Shown here in pieces: positions 12,530-24,800 of a stretch of 64,000 bases of DNA. The stretch is from contig NC_054871.1 in NCBI RefSeq assembly GCF_018320785.1, positions 17,356,339-17,420,338 on the forward strand. The letters run 5' to 3'. The translations under genes and the position numbers were made by a program. The notes under the pieces were generated by a model. The model searched no databases. It was not told the origin of the DNA and worked only from the letters and a program-made list of their open reading frames with translations. Origin of the DNA: Cheilinus undulatus. Its lineage: Eukaryota; Chordata; Actinopteri; Labriformes; Labridae. How positions within the stretch are numbered: the stretch's first letter is position 1; each line of letters opens with the position of its first letter.

Positions 12530-13145
12530 CAGGTAATACATAAATAAATACAATTCAATTAATAAGAGAAAAAAAGATGGAAAATATGAAAATAATATGA
12601 GATAAAAATTGAAGAATTGTAATTGAGATAAAGTCAAAACTAAATTTTGAGATAAAAAGACAAAATTATGTGATAAAGTCAAAATTATAAGAAAAAAGTC
12701 TAAATTATACGAGAGTCAAAACAGTGAGATTTAAGGTTTAAAATCATGACATAAAATGTTGAAATTATGAGATAAAATGTCATAATTACTTCATTATTAA
12801 ATAAAAAATACATAATTATGTGATTAAAAAGTCAAAATGACGAGATCAAAAGTTGAAAATATGAATTGAGAATTCGGAATTCAGAATTGAAATACATGCC
12901 ATAATTTTGAGATAAATTCAAAGTTAATTATGAGAAAAATATGAGATAAAAGAATTGCGAAAAAGTGATAATTAGGAAATAAAGAGTTAAAAATATGAGC
13001 TAAAACGCCAGAATTGTGAGATTAAAAGTTAAAATTATTTGACAAAAAAAAAATTCACAATTATGAGATAAAAACTTGAAATTCCTAAATAGAAAGTCAT
13101 AATTCTGAGATACTAAGTCAAAATTATGTGATCAGGCAAAATTTG
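12530..13145. repeat. degenerate AT-rich minisatellite
   Basis: A loose tandem array of roughly 15-22 base units of GAGATAAAAAGTCAAAATTAT type, with many indels. Shorter relatives are at 2940-3080 and 24400-24660 and 46790-47070, and near 3640-3720. No coding potential. Confidence 0.7.
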
Positions 13146-13149
13146 AATT

Positions 13150-13312
13150 CTTCTTTTTTGTAAGATTTATTTTTGGGAATCTTGTGCATTAATTGATAGA
13201 GGATGACAGTGGACAGAATCAAAGCAGGAGAGTGCCATAGGCCGGATTCCAACCCAGGCCGGCCATGTACATGGGGCGCACCTTAAACCGCTGGGCCACC
13301 TGTACCTTCAAA
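13150..13312 (-). repeat. tRNA-derived SINE, minus strand
   Basis: The reverse complement shows box A (GGTGGCCCAGCGGTTTAAGG type) and a decayed box B. The orthologous insertions in B and C show it predates the duplications. Confidence 0.75.
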
Positions 13313-14010
13313 AGCATAACTTTAAATGTTGTATTTGACTCAACCCATAATTATGGCTTTTGATTTAAACTTTTTATCTCATAACTGCAATTAAAGATTG
13401 AAGGATTGTCTTTTATAATGACCTAACTTTCACATTTTCATTTTTTAAGTAGCTGAACTTCTCTAAATGAAACCACTCCCTATTTGTTTGATACTTAAAA
13501 TGATAAATATAAGGAGTTCTGTTAAATTCATTACCTGAGGAGCTGTCATGAATCAACAAAAGCTCTATAGAGAACAAAAAGAAACTTTAACTGGACTAAA
13601 TTGAGTTTATTTCTGTCATAAAAATAGAATAGGAGTTTTATGGCTTTTGGTTTCATCGTCAAGTAAACCCAGTACAGGACTACATACTTTTCACACTGAC
13701 TTTATTTTGAAATACCAGAGCTGGCTTCCTGGATTCAGAGGGCATTAGTTTCAGCAAAACCATGCAAGGGGAGAAAAAGAAGGCTGAAAACCTCTATCAT
13801 AATGTAGTCCTGGAGTTTCAGCTTTGGATTACAAATTCTATAGCTCTTTACAGTGAAAGTGTTTTGGTATCTTTATAACTGTTGATTTTGTGTGCAGGTT
13901 CCTACACGGTCTCAACCATCAACTTTGGCATCCAGATTGACATAACAAGCTCCATCCCTGGTAACTACACCATAAGTGCTACTGAAACGGCCCATCCTCA
14001 GATAAGAAAG

Positions 14011-15430
14011 GGCAGGCAAACAACTGGAGCTGATGTTGGTCTTATGCCTCTTACAAGCAGCTACACCGACCATTGGCTACACGCCTTTTTCTGAATAATG
14101 CTTGTCCTTTAGAAAGTCGAAACAGATGATTTCTATAAGAATTTGGCCTTTGTAGAGCGTGTTCCGATGAGACATGACACACCCAGACCACGCTCGTTTT
14201 TTGAACCAGGCTTTCTAAAAGGTTATTTTGGCTTTCTGCAGTTTTAGATGAGTGTGTATGTGACTTCCAGGCCATCTACAGCGAGCCTCAAGTGGGCACT
14301 CGAGGAACTGCAGGTTTCTTCCACTTTAACATTTGCTACGTCAGCAGTGGAGGTTACTGCTTGGTCATGATGTGAACACCTGAAAAGAGCTTAAAGGACT
14401 CAGTCCAAATAAAAACTGAAAGCTTTATTTCAGTACTTGTCATAGAGGGTGATTGTGATGTGGGTCTTCAATTTGACATGAAATGTTAAGAAAACAGCCA
14501 AACTACCAAATCAAAAACATTATTAGTATCTTATTTTCTCAAAGGGATAATTCCAGAGCATCGTCAGAGTGCCTGTGGAGATGTAAACTGAGTCATGGTA
14601 AGTAAAACAAGAACCAAAAGCAGAAATGACCGTTAAAATTAAAGTGACTTAGCATTGTGTGTCTCCACTTTACTGTGCATGACGAGAAACTATAGCCATT
14701 ACAGCATGGATACATTTAAGGCAGTTTAACATAACTTTGCATTGCAATTCAGAGCTTTTTAAAGGCATTTGAGGGAAATAAAATATCTATCTTTTAAGGC
14801 AGATCAGGCTTAAAATTACATATCAGCATCTTTTGGTGCCCTGATGCGCATACAGCCTTCTGAAATATCTTTACATTTCACTATGGTTCTTTGGTCTGGC
14901 TGAAATTGCTGTTATACCATTAAATACCATTTCTACATTTTATTAAAAAAAACTTGGTCTACAAAGTGCTTAAGAGCATCTCTGAATTCAAGAGACACGT
15001 GGCTGCAGACCTCTATGGTGGGGCGTTTAGGGCTCATCTGTTGCAGAGGTTTACAATGGAGCTACCTCGACCGGAGGGCAGGAAGTGACACAGATTATTC
15101 AAGATGGAACCCAATCTCAACCATATGGCGGAAAGTGGCATATTAACCCTTATTGGGTTTTTCCTTAGTTTGTGGTGTGTTATTTTTAATTGTATTTCCT
15201 GTACCTCCTCCTCACCCTAACCTTAATCCTTAGGGTTCTGGTGCCTACTGTAAGCCTCTTTGGTGGGTTTTCTTTAGTTTGTGGTGGGTTAAATTAAAAT
15301 ATATCCCCTCAGTAAATTTTTAAATTTTGTTCATAAAATTTTGCTGTAGTTGAAAATAGCCAAATACTGTAACCTCTGACAGGTTACGCCATCTACTGCC
15401 TCGTTTGGTTCCGGCTTGGGTAATCTATGG
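14011..15430. repeat. intergenic block, duplicated at 55328 and (in part) 36830
   Basis: From 14011 it matches 55328 onward base for base over the stretches I compared (constant offset 41317 from 14011 to 14401). The last kilobase also matches 36830-37820. It contains an AATAAA at 14408-14413 and decayed repeats with CCCTAACCTTAA pieces. At 14011 it is joined directly to a coding exon of copy A. Confidence 0.8.
14408..14413 (+). terminator. candidate polyadenylation signal downstream of copy A
   Basis: AATAAA 314 bases after the copy A stop. The same signal lies at 36797-36802 and 55725-55730, downstream of copies B and C. It could end a copy A transcript. Confidence 0.35.
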
Positions 15431-15659
15431 ACTTCAGCTGTGCTAACTCCTCCCTAAATCTTTTTGGAGTCATTAGCCTGAGGGTTCACGTACTTTTCCA
15501 GCAGCACTGTAAATGTTGAATGTCTATGCTCAATAAAGACTAAATATTCTCATCATGTGTGTTATTAGGTTAAGCACATTGTGTTCACATTGTGAATCTT
15601 TCAAAGGGTTAACATACTTGTTCTTGCCACAGTAAAATGTAAGACGTGGGACTAATGAT

Positions 15660-15828
15660 TATGGCTTCCTGTTGCAAACATAAAGCTTCCTCCCACCAAA
15701 CATCAAATACATTTTAGGTGTCACATCACTTCAAAACTTGTAGTTGAGGTTTGCATTGTAGTCTGACTCAGAGGCTGTAGAGTATATAATAATCTTCCTT
15801 TTGCTCAGTGCCACGCTCAGAGGTAGAA
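15660..15828 (+). promoter_or_regulatory. TATA promoter of copy B
   Basis: TATATAAT at 15783-15790, 39-46 bases before the ATG at 15829, with the same ETS/PU.1-like cores at about 15663-15692 as copy A. Confidence 0.5.
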
Positions 15829-18800
15829 ATGGCAGGTCGGTTTGCTTTCCTGCTGTTCTGCGCTGGAATCATCACTTTGGCTGATGGTGAGTTACCATCT
15901 TTAATGTCAGAGTCAAGGTTGATCTTTTGGTAAAGTTAAATTTGCCTGCTAGCATTAGATGTAAAAAAAATCAGTCTTTTTTGTTTAAGATGAAATGATA
16001 AAAATTAGATCAGCAATAGTATTCTGTTGATTAGAGGATGATAGTCGTCTTTCACAGTTTTAATCTTTTGTCCCATTAGATTTTAAAATGTAAAATTATG
16101 ATAAAAATGGACTTATTACAGCAATCCAAGACCTGTTATGTTTCCACTATTAAATATGCAAAATATGAGTGGGACTGATAATGAAAAATTATTTTAGGAC
16201 TCTGAAGTGGTTTTGGAGAAAAATCAGTGTTAAAAGATGATCTTTAATGCTTCAATTGATCTGTGGATAGAGGAAACCACGGAGAGGACGACATGCAGAC
16301 AGGTGCCGAGGGTGAAGGTTAAACCCAGCTGGCTACTTCTAAGGATGTTTGCATGCAACATAACTGTTTCCCAAGTAAACCAATGTTCATATAAACTGGA
16401 AATGAAATATTAGGAGTATTCAAATAAATGAATAATTTTACTTTCGTAATTAAGAAGCATCAGTGGCCCGCACTCTACTATAACTCAAAGAAGGATGTAG
16501 AAACGTAAGGATGTGTTATGACTAATCTAAAAGTAAAAAAGAAAAAAATAACAATAGTGCAATAATGTGAATAGTACTGCAAAGATAAAATATCAATTTA
16601 AAATAAACAGAATTTTTGTCTAACTTCCTTTCAATGTAGGTTTGAACCAGATCCGGATTCTGAATTTAAGTCTATCAGGGTCAACATTTAACCAGAAACT
16701 TTCCACCTCATTTTCACCAGTAATAAATTATGGAGGGGAAAAAGGAACTGATAATAAATGATTTTGAGATTCAAAGAAGTAAAAAGAGAAATTTAAAGGC
16801 TTAAAAATCTGAGATAAAACAAACAAAAATTTAAAAGTCAAAATAATGTTTTAAAAGGCAAATATATGAGATAGAAAGTTGAAACCATGAATTTTACAGG
16901 TCAAACATAGAAATTTGATCTTTAAAGCCAAACTTGATTTAAAAAAAAAAGATCTTTTTAAACCATTAATCTTTTACTGCAGAATAAAGAGCACTTTAAG
17001 CATTGTTCTGAATATAAAATTTCCTGAATTTTTGTGAATAAATCATATCTGAAACCTCATATTTTGCTTTTATGTCAGTTGCTTGAAAATGTTCCAGTTG
17101 TATACTGAAGTCCTCCTCTACCAATGCAAAGTAATTTAAAGAAGAAATATCAGACATTCTAGGTGGCACAAGTAAAAATGATTGAATTTCAACAAGGTAT
17201 CTCACTGTTTTAGAATGATACTGACACTTTAAGCAAAATTAAATGGAGAAAAAAATTATGTAAGCACCAAAGATTTTTTTTTAGGTTGAATGAAATCATT
17301 ACACATGAAGTATAGAGTTGTTGGCATTTTAATTACAAATTTGTGTTTCAAATAGTGTAAAAATAGTGCATACAACTGACCGATAAGCAAAATATTTTTG
17401 GGGAAGCCGCCCCCTGAATGGTGCTTTGTTTGGGCATGGCCACGGAAATTTAACACGTCTGCCTCCGCCTCTATCAAAATATGAAATAAAAAGTCAAAAT
17501 CATAGGTTTTAGTCATAGTTGTGAGATGCAAAATTTGAATTATGAAAAGAAAACATGAATTAACTTTTTTCCCCACGTTTCTGACTTTTTATCTGATCAC
17601 TTTCACTCTTTCTAATTATTATGATTTAACAAGGATGTTTTAAAGAATCAACGTTAAATTTATAGGCCAGTTATAATAAAAATATGATATGATCTTGAGG
17701 GCTGAGTATAACTGTTTCTCCGGGTCTTGAAGTTGACACCCCTAAGTTAGATAATTCTTTGTAAAAAAAAAAAAAAAAAAAAGGGGGGGGGGGCGGAGAA
17801 AGAGCATTTATCTGAATTTTGGAGCTGGGTTTCAGAAACACACATATCATGCTATTCAGTGCATTAAAAAATAAGCCAAGATGTGTCATAAAATGTTGTG
17901 CAGTAAACGTGCCAGCTATTTAGTTTCATCACCGGGGACAGAGAACAGAGAAACATGACAATATTCTACTGAGCGTTCAAATAATTAAATGGTTCTGTTA
18001 AAAGGCTTTGAAATTTATTTGTGATCTTGTTGTAAATATAAAGAGGGTGTAGCATTCATTTTTAAATACAAAATCTGCTACAATACAATACAATACAAGA
18101 ACTTCATTTATCCCCGAAGGGAAATTCAAATTTCATGTTTTTCTTTGACATTCAAATTTTCTATCATTTAAAATAAAGGTTTAATTTGTTCTCTCCCTCA
18201 CACGATTGTCTTGTCTTGAGAATGCTTCAGAAAAAAAAATTTTCAGACATATTTCATATCGTGTCCAGTCTGTTCCACAAGTTCAGTAAAATGAAAAGCA
18301 AAGTATCATGAGCGAAACACACCAATGTGCGATAAATTGACTTAAACCAACATCGATGTGCTCTGCACATGTTTGCATTCAGGACGTGTGCAGTGTAATA
18401 AGCAATATGAAGACAGACCTGTCCCAAATCACTCTGCACCAAAACAGCTATTGTACGCCGTCAGAATAGGGGCCAGTGACTGCAGCAGAGATCAAACTCT
18501 TTCTTTATAAGTAGAAATGGAACAGTGGAGAAATACTTCTGTGATGTACTGAAACTGTATCCCTGAATATGAATGTTTCTGAGGTTATTCAGTTATCAGC
18601 CCTGCATCACCTTAAATTACAGCTGCAAAAAAGTAAATAAAGTTACAATAATGGCATGCAGGTAGTATCTACACAGAAAACCAGTCCCGTCAGTGTGTAA
18701 CATGCACTCGCTAAGAGTTTAAACGAGGTGTTTGTAAGATTTGAAAGTCTCTCATGTCAGACTCCGGTGGGTCGTTCTCATGACAGCAGACTATCTGTGT

Positions 18801-21800
18801 ATCCAGGAAGTATTTACACAAACTAGAGTTAGAAAGCCTTAAAAGGCATGCTGAGTTGCATGGCTTCCTCATTCTGAAAAACGTTTCATTGCAGACCACA
18901 GTAAACATTTCCTTTTGACTCCTTCCTTTTTGACTCTCGCCATTTTGACGCCCTAGGCAAAAAATAATTTGGCACCCCCACCTCTGAGAAAAGTTCAGAA
19001 ATTATACTCACTGATATTAGAGTAAGAGTTTTTGTCTCCTGAGGGATCTCCTCCCAGACCTGGATCAGGGCATCAGTCAACTCCTGGACAGTCTGTGGTG
19101 CGACGTGGCGGCGGTGGATGGAACGAGACATGATGTCCCAGAGGTGCTTGATTGGATACTGGTCTTGGGAATGGGCAGGCCAGTCCATAGCATCGATGCC
19201 TTCGTCATGCAGGAACTGCTGACACATGCCAGCCACATGAGGCTGGTCATGCATCAGAAGGATCCCAGGGCCCACTGCACCAGCATATGGTCTGACAATG
19301 GGTCTGAGGACCTCATCCTGGTGCCTAATGGGCATATACCTCTGGCTACCACATGGAGGTCTGTACGGCCAATCGGGCTGCATGGTGCTGGGCTGTGAGC
19401 ACAGGCCCCACTTGTGGATGTTGGGTCCTCATGCCATCCTCAAGGAGTCTTTTTCTGACAATCTGAGCAGAAAAAAACACAGTAGTGGCCTGCTCTACAT
19501 CATCTTGTAGGGCTCTGGCAGTGCTCCTACTGTTCCTCCTTGTGCAAAGGAGCAGATTGCAATCCTGCTGCTGGGTTTTTGCCCTCCTACGGCACCTTGC
19601 ACGTCTCCTGGTGTACTGGCCTGTCTGGTATCTCCTCCACGCTCTTGACAGTGTGCTGGGAGACACAGCAAACCTTCTTGTCATGACGTGCATGGATGTG
19701 CCATCCTGGATGAACTGCACTACTTTTGTGGGTTGCAGATACCGCCTCACGCTACCAGTAGTGGAGAGGACACTGGAAAAATGCAAAAGTAACCAAAAAT
19801 CAGCCAGAAAGGATGAGGAAAAGGAAACGGTCTGTGGCCACCACCTGCAAAACCATCCTGCAGAGGGGTTGTCTTGCTAATTGCCTCTTCTTTCCACATG
19901 TTGTCTGGCTCGTTTGAACAACAGCAGGTGAAATTGATTCACAGTCAGTGTTTCTTTCCAACTGGACAGGTTGATATCCCACAAGTGTGATAGTCTTGGA
20001 GTTACACTGTGATGTACTATGCTCCTTTATGAAGCTCCAAAGATTTATATCTTTTTTTTCTTTTTTTAAATTTCAGGTCAAGGCAATCCAAGTAAGTAGA
20101 CCTTCACACAGTAACATTCAACATTATCACTGAATAGTTCTAAATACGCTTTCACTTTTCTTTGACAGTATGCTTTAGCTTAGCCTCCTAATGCCTCACT
20201 CTTAAAATAAAAATGGTATCCTTGCATAAGAGTGAAAAAAACATTTTGAAAGATTGTTCTAGTTGTCTGGTTGACATTGCCCTCCCTTATGTGATCTGTA
20301 ACTGATTGGTTTCAACAATTTTTATATTACGCGACTCTATGAAACTTGGAGCATCAAAAATGATTATTTTGTGTTTGGAGGTACATGAAAAATCTAAAAT
20401 ACAGCAGAGGAGATACCAGCACACTAATTCAAATGGGCCAAGAGGCATAGGTCAAGGTTAGCATATGCTAACATAGGTAGTGTAGCTTCATTAGCAATAT
20501 AACTATGTTCTATACATACCTTACATATTCAACTTAGATTTGTCAGCTTTAGCCTTAGCTGTGTTAGAGTGTTTTCATGGCTTGTCTGGTTTTATTTTGA
20601 AAGTTTTAGTGTGTATTTCCATCCTGGCAGAGGCAGCATCTCACAGTAATGGTCTGCAGTGGGGGGCATCTGAGAGCCGCAGTCTGCGCCTCTCAGACAC
20701 CCAGAGATCTTTTAAAAAAGGGTTCTCACAAGTGCAAAAATAAAAAAAGAGCAGGTCGTTTGATTGTGGGTTGAAGCTGGAGTACCTGGAGAGAACCCAT
20801 GCATACCCAGGGAGAACATGCAAACTCCACACATAAGGCCCTGTACAACAGGGATTCAAACCAAAAACCTTCCTGCTCTGAGGGGGCAGTGCTAAACACT
20901 GCACCACCACACAGCCCATGTACAAAAACAAAAATAAATTGTAATCTGTCCTCCAGTTTTACAATTACACTGGCAGCAGGCTTTGCTTATGTTTATTAAC
21001 AACTGAAATGCTAAGGCAACAGTTGCATCATGAAGAAAAATAACCTCCCACAACCCCCAGTGGGATAAGCAGTATAGAAAAACCTAAAAAAAAATAGTTT
21101 CTCAAACCTTTATAAAATGGTTGTGTGAACTTAAACATTTTAAGTTCAAATGAGTGGAATATTTACATCGGTTGATTAAGACAAATTTTTATTTTTAGTT
21201 TAGGACAATCTAAAATAATTAGGTTTGCTAAACCTTTAAACATAGTTTCTATGAACTTAAAAAAAATTGCATTTACCTAATTTAAAACAAATTTAATTGA
21301 TTCAATTCAAAATGTTTCAAGTGATTGATTACCCCAATTTTTTTTTTAAGTTCAACCAATGTTTTACTTTTTTCAGTGTATATAATATATGGGTTTCACT
21401 TTCTGAAATGAGTGTCAAAAAATATAGAACTCTTTTATGATATTCTAATTTCTTGAGATGTACCTGTTCATCAGTCCTTGGATCCTAGATCGTAGAACCG
21501 TTCTTGTGTAAAAAGATGTATGGCTTCCATCACATCACTGCTAAACAGAAATAAAACCATACTTTCAACTGCTTTAGCTTGGTTTTGTGACTGTCTGCCA
21601 TGTTTACTTCCTTGACTTCCCTGCTCTCATTCGCGCTGACTTGCTCTCGTGAGACCGTGGATTTTAAGTCATTGATAAGGGAATTAAGATTAAATGTAAA
21701 TGATGTGGATGGATTAAACCAATAAGAACTGGTTCTCAACTGTAACCAGTTCTCGATTCTACAATATACATCTAATGATGCGAAATCTTTTCATTCAAAT

Positions 21801-24800
21801 TTATCGTTCACTGATCAGAAAGCTCACATAAAGTTCAGATGCCCTTCAGAAGCACATTATTTGTAATCATTTCATGGCCATATTGTAAAGTCTTTCTGTG
21901 ATGTAGCCATTCTAATATTATTGATGCAGTTAGTTATGATTTATTAATTACAAAACCCTTTAATTAACCAGACTTTTATAATATATTATAATATACAACA
22001 TTTGGCCAGTTAAAGGCCCACAGATCTAGAATACTCTCCCATCAGAAATAAAAACACTGACTGACTTCAAAGTGTTCAATAAGATGGTAAAATAAACAAA
22101 GGCAAATCTGTGAACACTAAGCTACATGTCTTAAAAATTTTATATCATTCAGCTCATTTTACTCCTTTTATCTTTGTTCTTAGCTACGTCACCTATTCTC
22201 TTAACTGTCATTTAAGTCATTGTCATTCGTCTGCATGTTTATGTCTGCCTTACTGTTAGCTTTTATGTATGTGACCTCATGTTTATGTTTGTCTTGCTGC
22301 TGCTGTTTTTATGCATTTTTTGTGGTTGTTCATTTATGTCTCCTGCCATTGTTAGTCTTTTATGTCCATTTTATTCTGTTGTATCATATGTGTTATTTCT
22401 TAAAAGCCTAACCAGGGACAAGGACTGCAAATTGGCCATGGCTAGATGTCTTTTATACATTGCATCGGTTGCAATGTAATTAAATGCAGCAATGCGTATG
22501 TATTGTCCCTGACAAATAAACGGATACATAAAATAAATAAATCAAAAAATGTTGACAGCACCATAGGTAAACATCCTGGTTACTGACTGTGTAGAAAGGC
22601 ATATACCGACTTTAACACTGCAGTGCTGGATTTTATTCTCTAAGGTAGGGATTTTGGAAATAAGAGGTTTGTGCCCATCAGCAGCACCATCAGTTCATGC
22701 TGTTTACATCACTACTTTAGTAATCAGGTTTATTAGGGTTGTAAAATGAAAGCCCATTACAGTCCTATTGTTCAAATATACTTAAAAACTTACGTTTTCA
22801 GTCCTTAGTTTGGATGCGAACAACAATTTTTCTTACCGGGAATTTTCCCTGCTAGACCCCTAATGAAATTTCCTTGTAATGTCGGGATGAGCTGATGTGA
22901 GAACACAGCTGGAAATATTCTGGAAAATTCTTTATGAAGTGGAAGTGGAAAAGGGTGATGATATTTATGTCCTGTGACTGGCACAAGACTGCAAACAAGT
23001 GTGTTTTCCTTTCAGGTAATGAAACAGTGCGATACTGTGGTTTTCGGCTTGCGAGTGTATAATTTTCTCTCTTTTGTTGATACTGGGAATGTGTTGAACT
23101 AAATGTGGCATGGATGTAAATGCAGATACTATTGTTATAGCATCAGAAAGAAAAGTTTGTGGCGTTGCCCCCTACTTTTGGGTCATTTGTTTTTTTCCTG
23201 CCATTTGACACACCAGAAATCATTTAAATGTCATTATCAACTTGATACTTTATTTTGGGGAGTCAGGGGTGTTTCAGACTACTTCTAACCCTGCTACACT
23301 AACTATAACTATGAATGGTAAAACACCTCCAAGAAGGAAAAGGGAATTCTGACAGGTGTAGTGTTTTGCTTGAATATGCTTTCTTGTAGCATATTCAAGT
23401 GTTAGTGACCAATATGCATAATAATTTGGAACATGGTGTAAAAGCTCCTTTTTAACCTCATAGGACAGTGGTAAGACTGTAGTTTTGAACACTGAAACAC
23501 TTACAAGTTGCTTTTGAAGAATATTTCAGTGTTTGTATTCACATGTTTATATTTTGTTATTTGCTGATTTTTCTTCAGACCCTCCAAAAACACCAGAATC
23601 ACGAGCAGCTCCAGGTCCACAATGTAAGTAGTAGTATTTTTTTCAAACATATGTTAAAACTTGGTACCAAGTGTCTCTTTGCTTTATTACTGGTACATTT
23701 TATCTGTATTCAACAGTACATAAATATAGATTCTGTAGGTAAGTGGCGTGCTTAGGGGAGTTAGAAGTGTTTACAGTTTTAGTTCCAGTCATTTTTCTCT
23801 TTAGGATTTCAGCCAAAAACTGTAAAGAAGGAGTTGGAGCCACTAGGACATTGCTGTTTGTTTTCTTAAACGTGAATATGAAGCCTTCAGCAGTCGACCA
23901 CAGACATGTTGTTTAAATCCTGAGTGACCTTTATTCTATGCGGTGCTGGAGAGGAGCAAGAAAGTGGAACGTTTTTTTGTTTGTTTGTTTCACAGCAAAA
24001 CACTCAACAGAAAATTCATTAACTGGTAAAAAAGCTTACACCATTTACTGCTGAGTAAGACTTTAGTCATGTCCCATTTCAGGGGCTGCATCTTTATAGG
24101 GTGGAATGAAGATTAAGTTGCAGGTGTGAGTCATACCTGTCCCATTTCAACAAAAGGGTCCTTCTTTCTCTAGCCAACAGAGGATAAACACAGTGGATGG
24201 ATAACATTTCAGCTGCCTTAACAACTCTCTATCAACTAAGTGATACAATTGTAAATGTTAAAATTTGGTTTCTGATGGGTATCCACTGTAGACCACACCA
24301 TGTCATTTCAATAAAAGCCCATTTCTGCCATTTTTAATGGAAAAAGGGGGTTAGGTAATACATAAATAAATAAAATTCAATTAACAAGAGAAAAAAAAGA
24401 TGGAAAATATGAAAAGGTCATCAGTATGAGAATAAAAAAAGTCAAAATAATAAGAGTTAAAATTGTGAGATTAAAAGTTTTAAAATTCTAATTATGAGAT
24501 AAAAGTGGAAATTATGAGATATAGTTACTTCATTATTAAATAAAAATACATAATTATGTGATTAAAAAGTCAAAAATATTAGATAAATTCCAGAATTGTG
24601 AAATTAAAAGTTAAAATAAATTGACAAAAAAAATCACAATTATGAGATAAAAACTTGAAATTCCGAACGAAAAAGACATAATTCTTGTGCATTAATTGAT
24701 AGAGGATGACAGCGGACAGAATCAAAGCATGGATGAGAGCGCTGGGGAGAGACATGTGGGAGAGGGCCATAGGCCGGATTTGAACCCAGGCCGGCCATGT

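Larger units (their letters stand above)
1958..14094 (+). pseudogene. ptprc-like: copy A: truncated CD45-ectodomain-like gene with mucin exons
   Basis: Exons by splice sites: 1958-2015, 7280-7294, 11150-11329, 11487-11630, 11790-11834, and a last open exon 13898-14094. The first encodes a signal peptide (MADWFAFLLLCAGIVTLADG). The third and fourth encode about 108 Ser/Thr/Pro-rich residues, like the variably spliced mucin segment of CD45. The sixth starts the cysteine-rich domain but after about 38 residues runs into sequence that is intergenic elsewhere (55328 onward), stopping at 14094. All junctions keep frame, giving 212 residues with no membrane segment. An AATAAA follows at 14408. It is either a broken gene or a gene for a secreted mucin-like stub. 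The loss of all downstream exons makes pseudogene the safer label. Confidence 0.7.

Noticed and set aside
12530..13145. CRISPR-like or regular repeat array
   Set aside because: The units are degenerate, AT-rich and without spacers, in eukaryotic intron DNA.
17256..17576. 106-codon minus-strand frame repeated in B, C and D
   Set aside because: It is conserved only because the intron is duplicated almost unchanged. It carries no domain and spans AT-rich repeat DNA.
20641..20931. 96-codon minus-strand frame, also at 43037 and 61982
   Set aside because: It covers a common fish interspersed repeat, and identity among copies is due to segmental duplication.
22220..22479. two overlapping hydrophobic 60-residue frames, also at 44617-44876
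   Set aside because: They lie in a retroelement fragment absent from copy A. The hydrophobicity comes from T-rich DNA.
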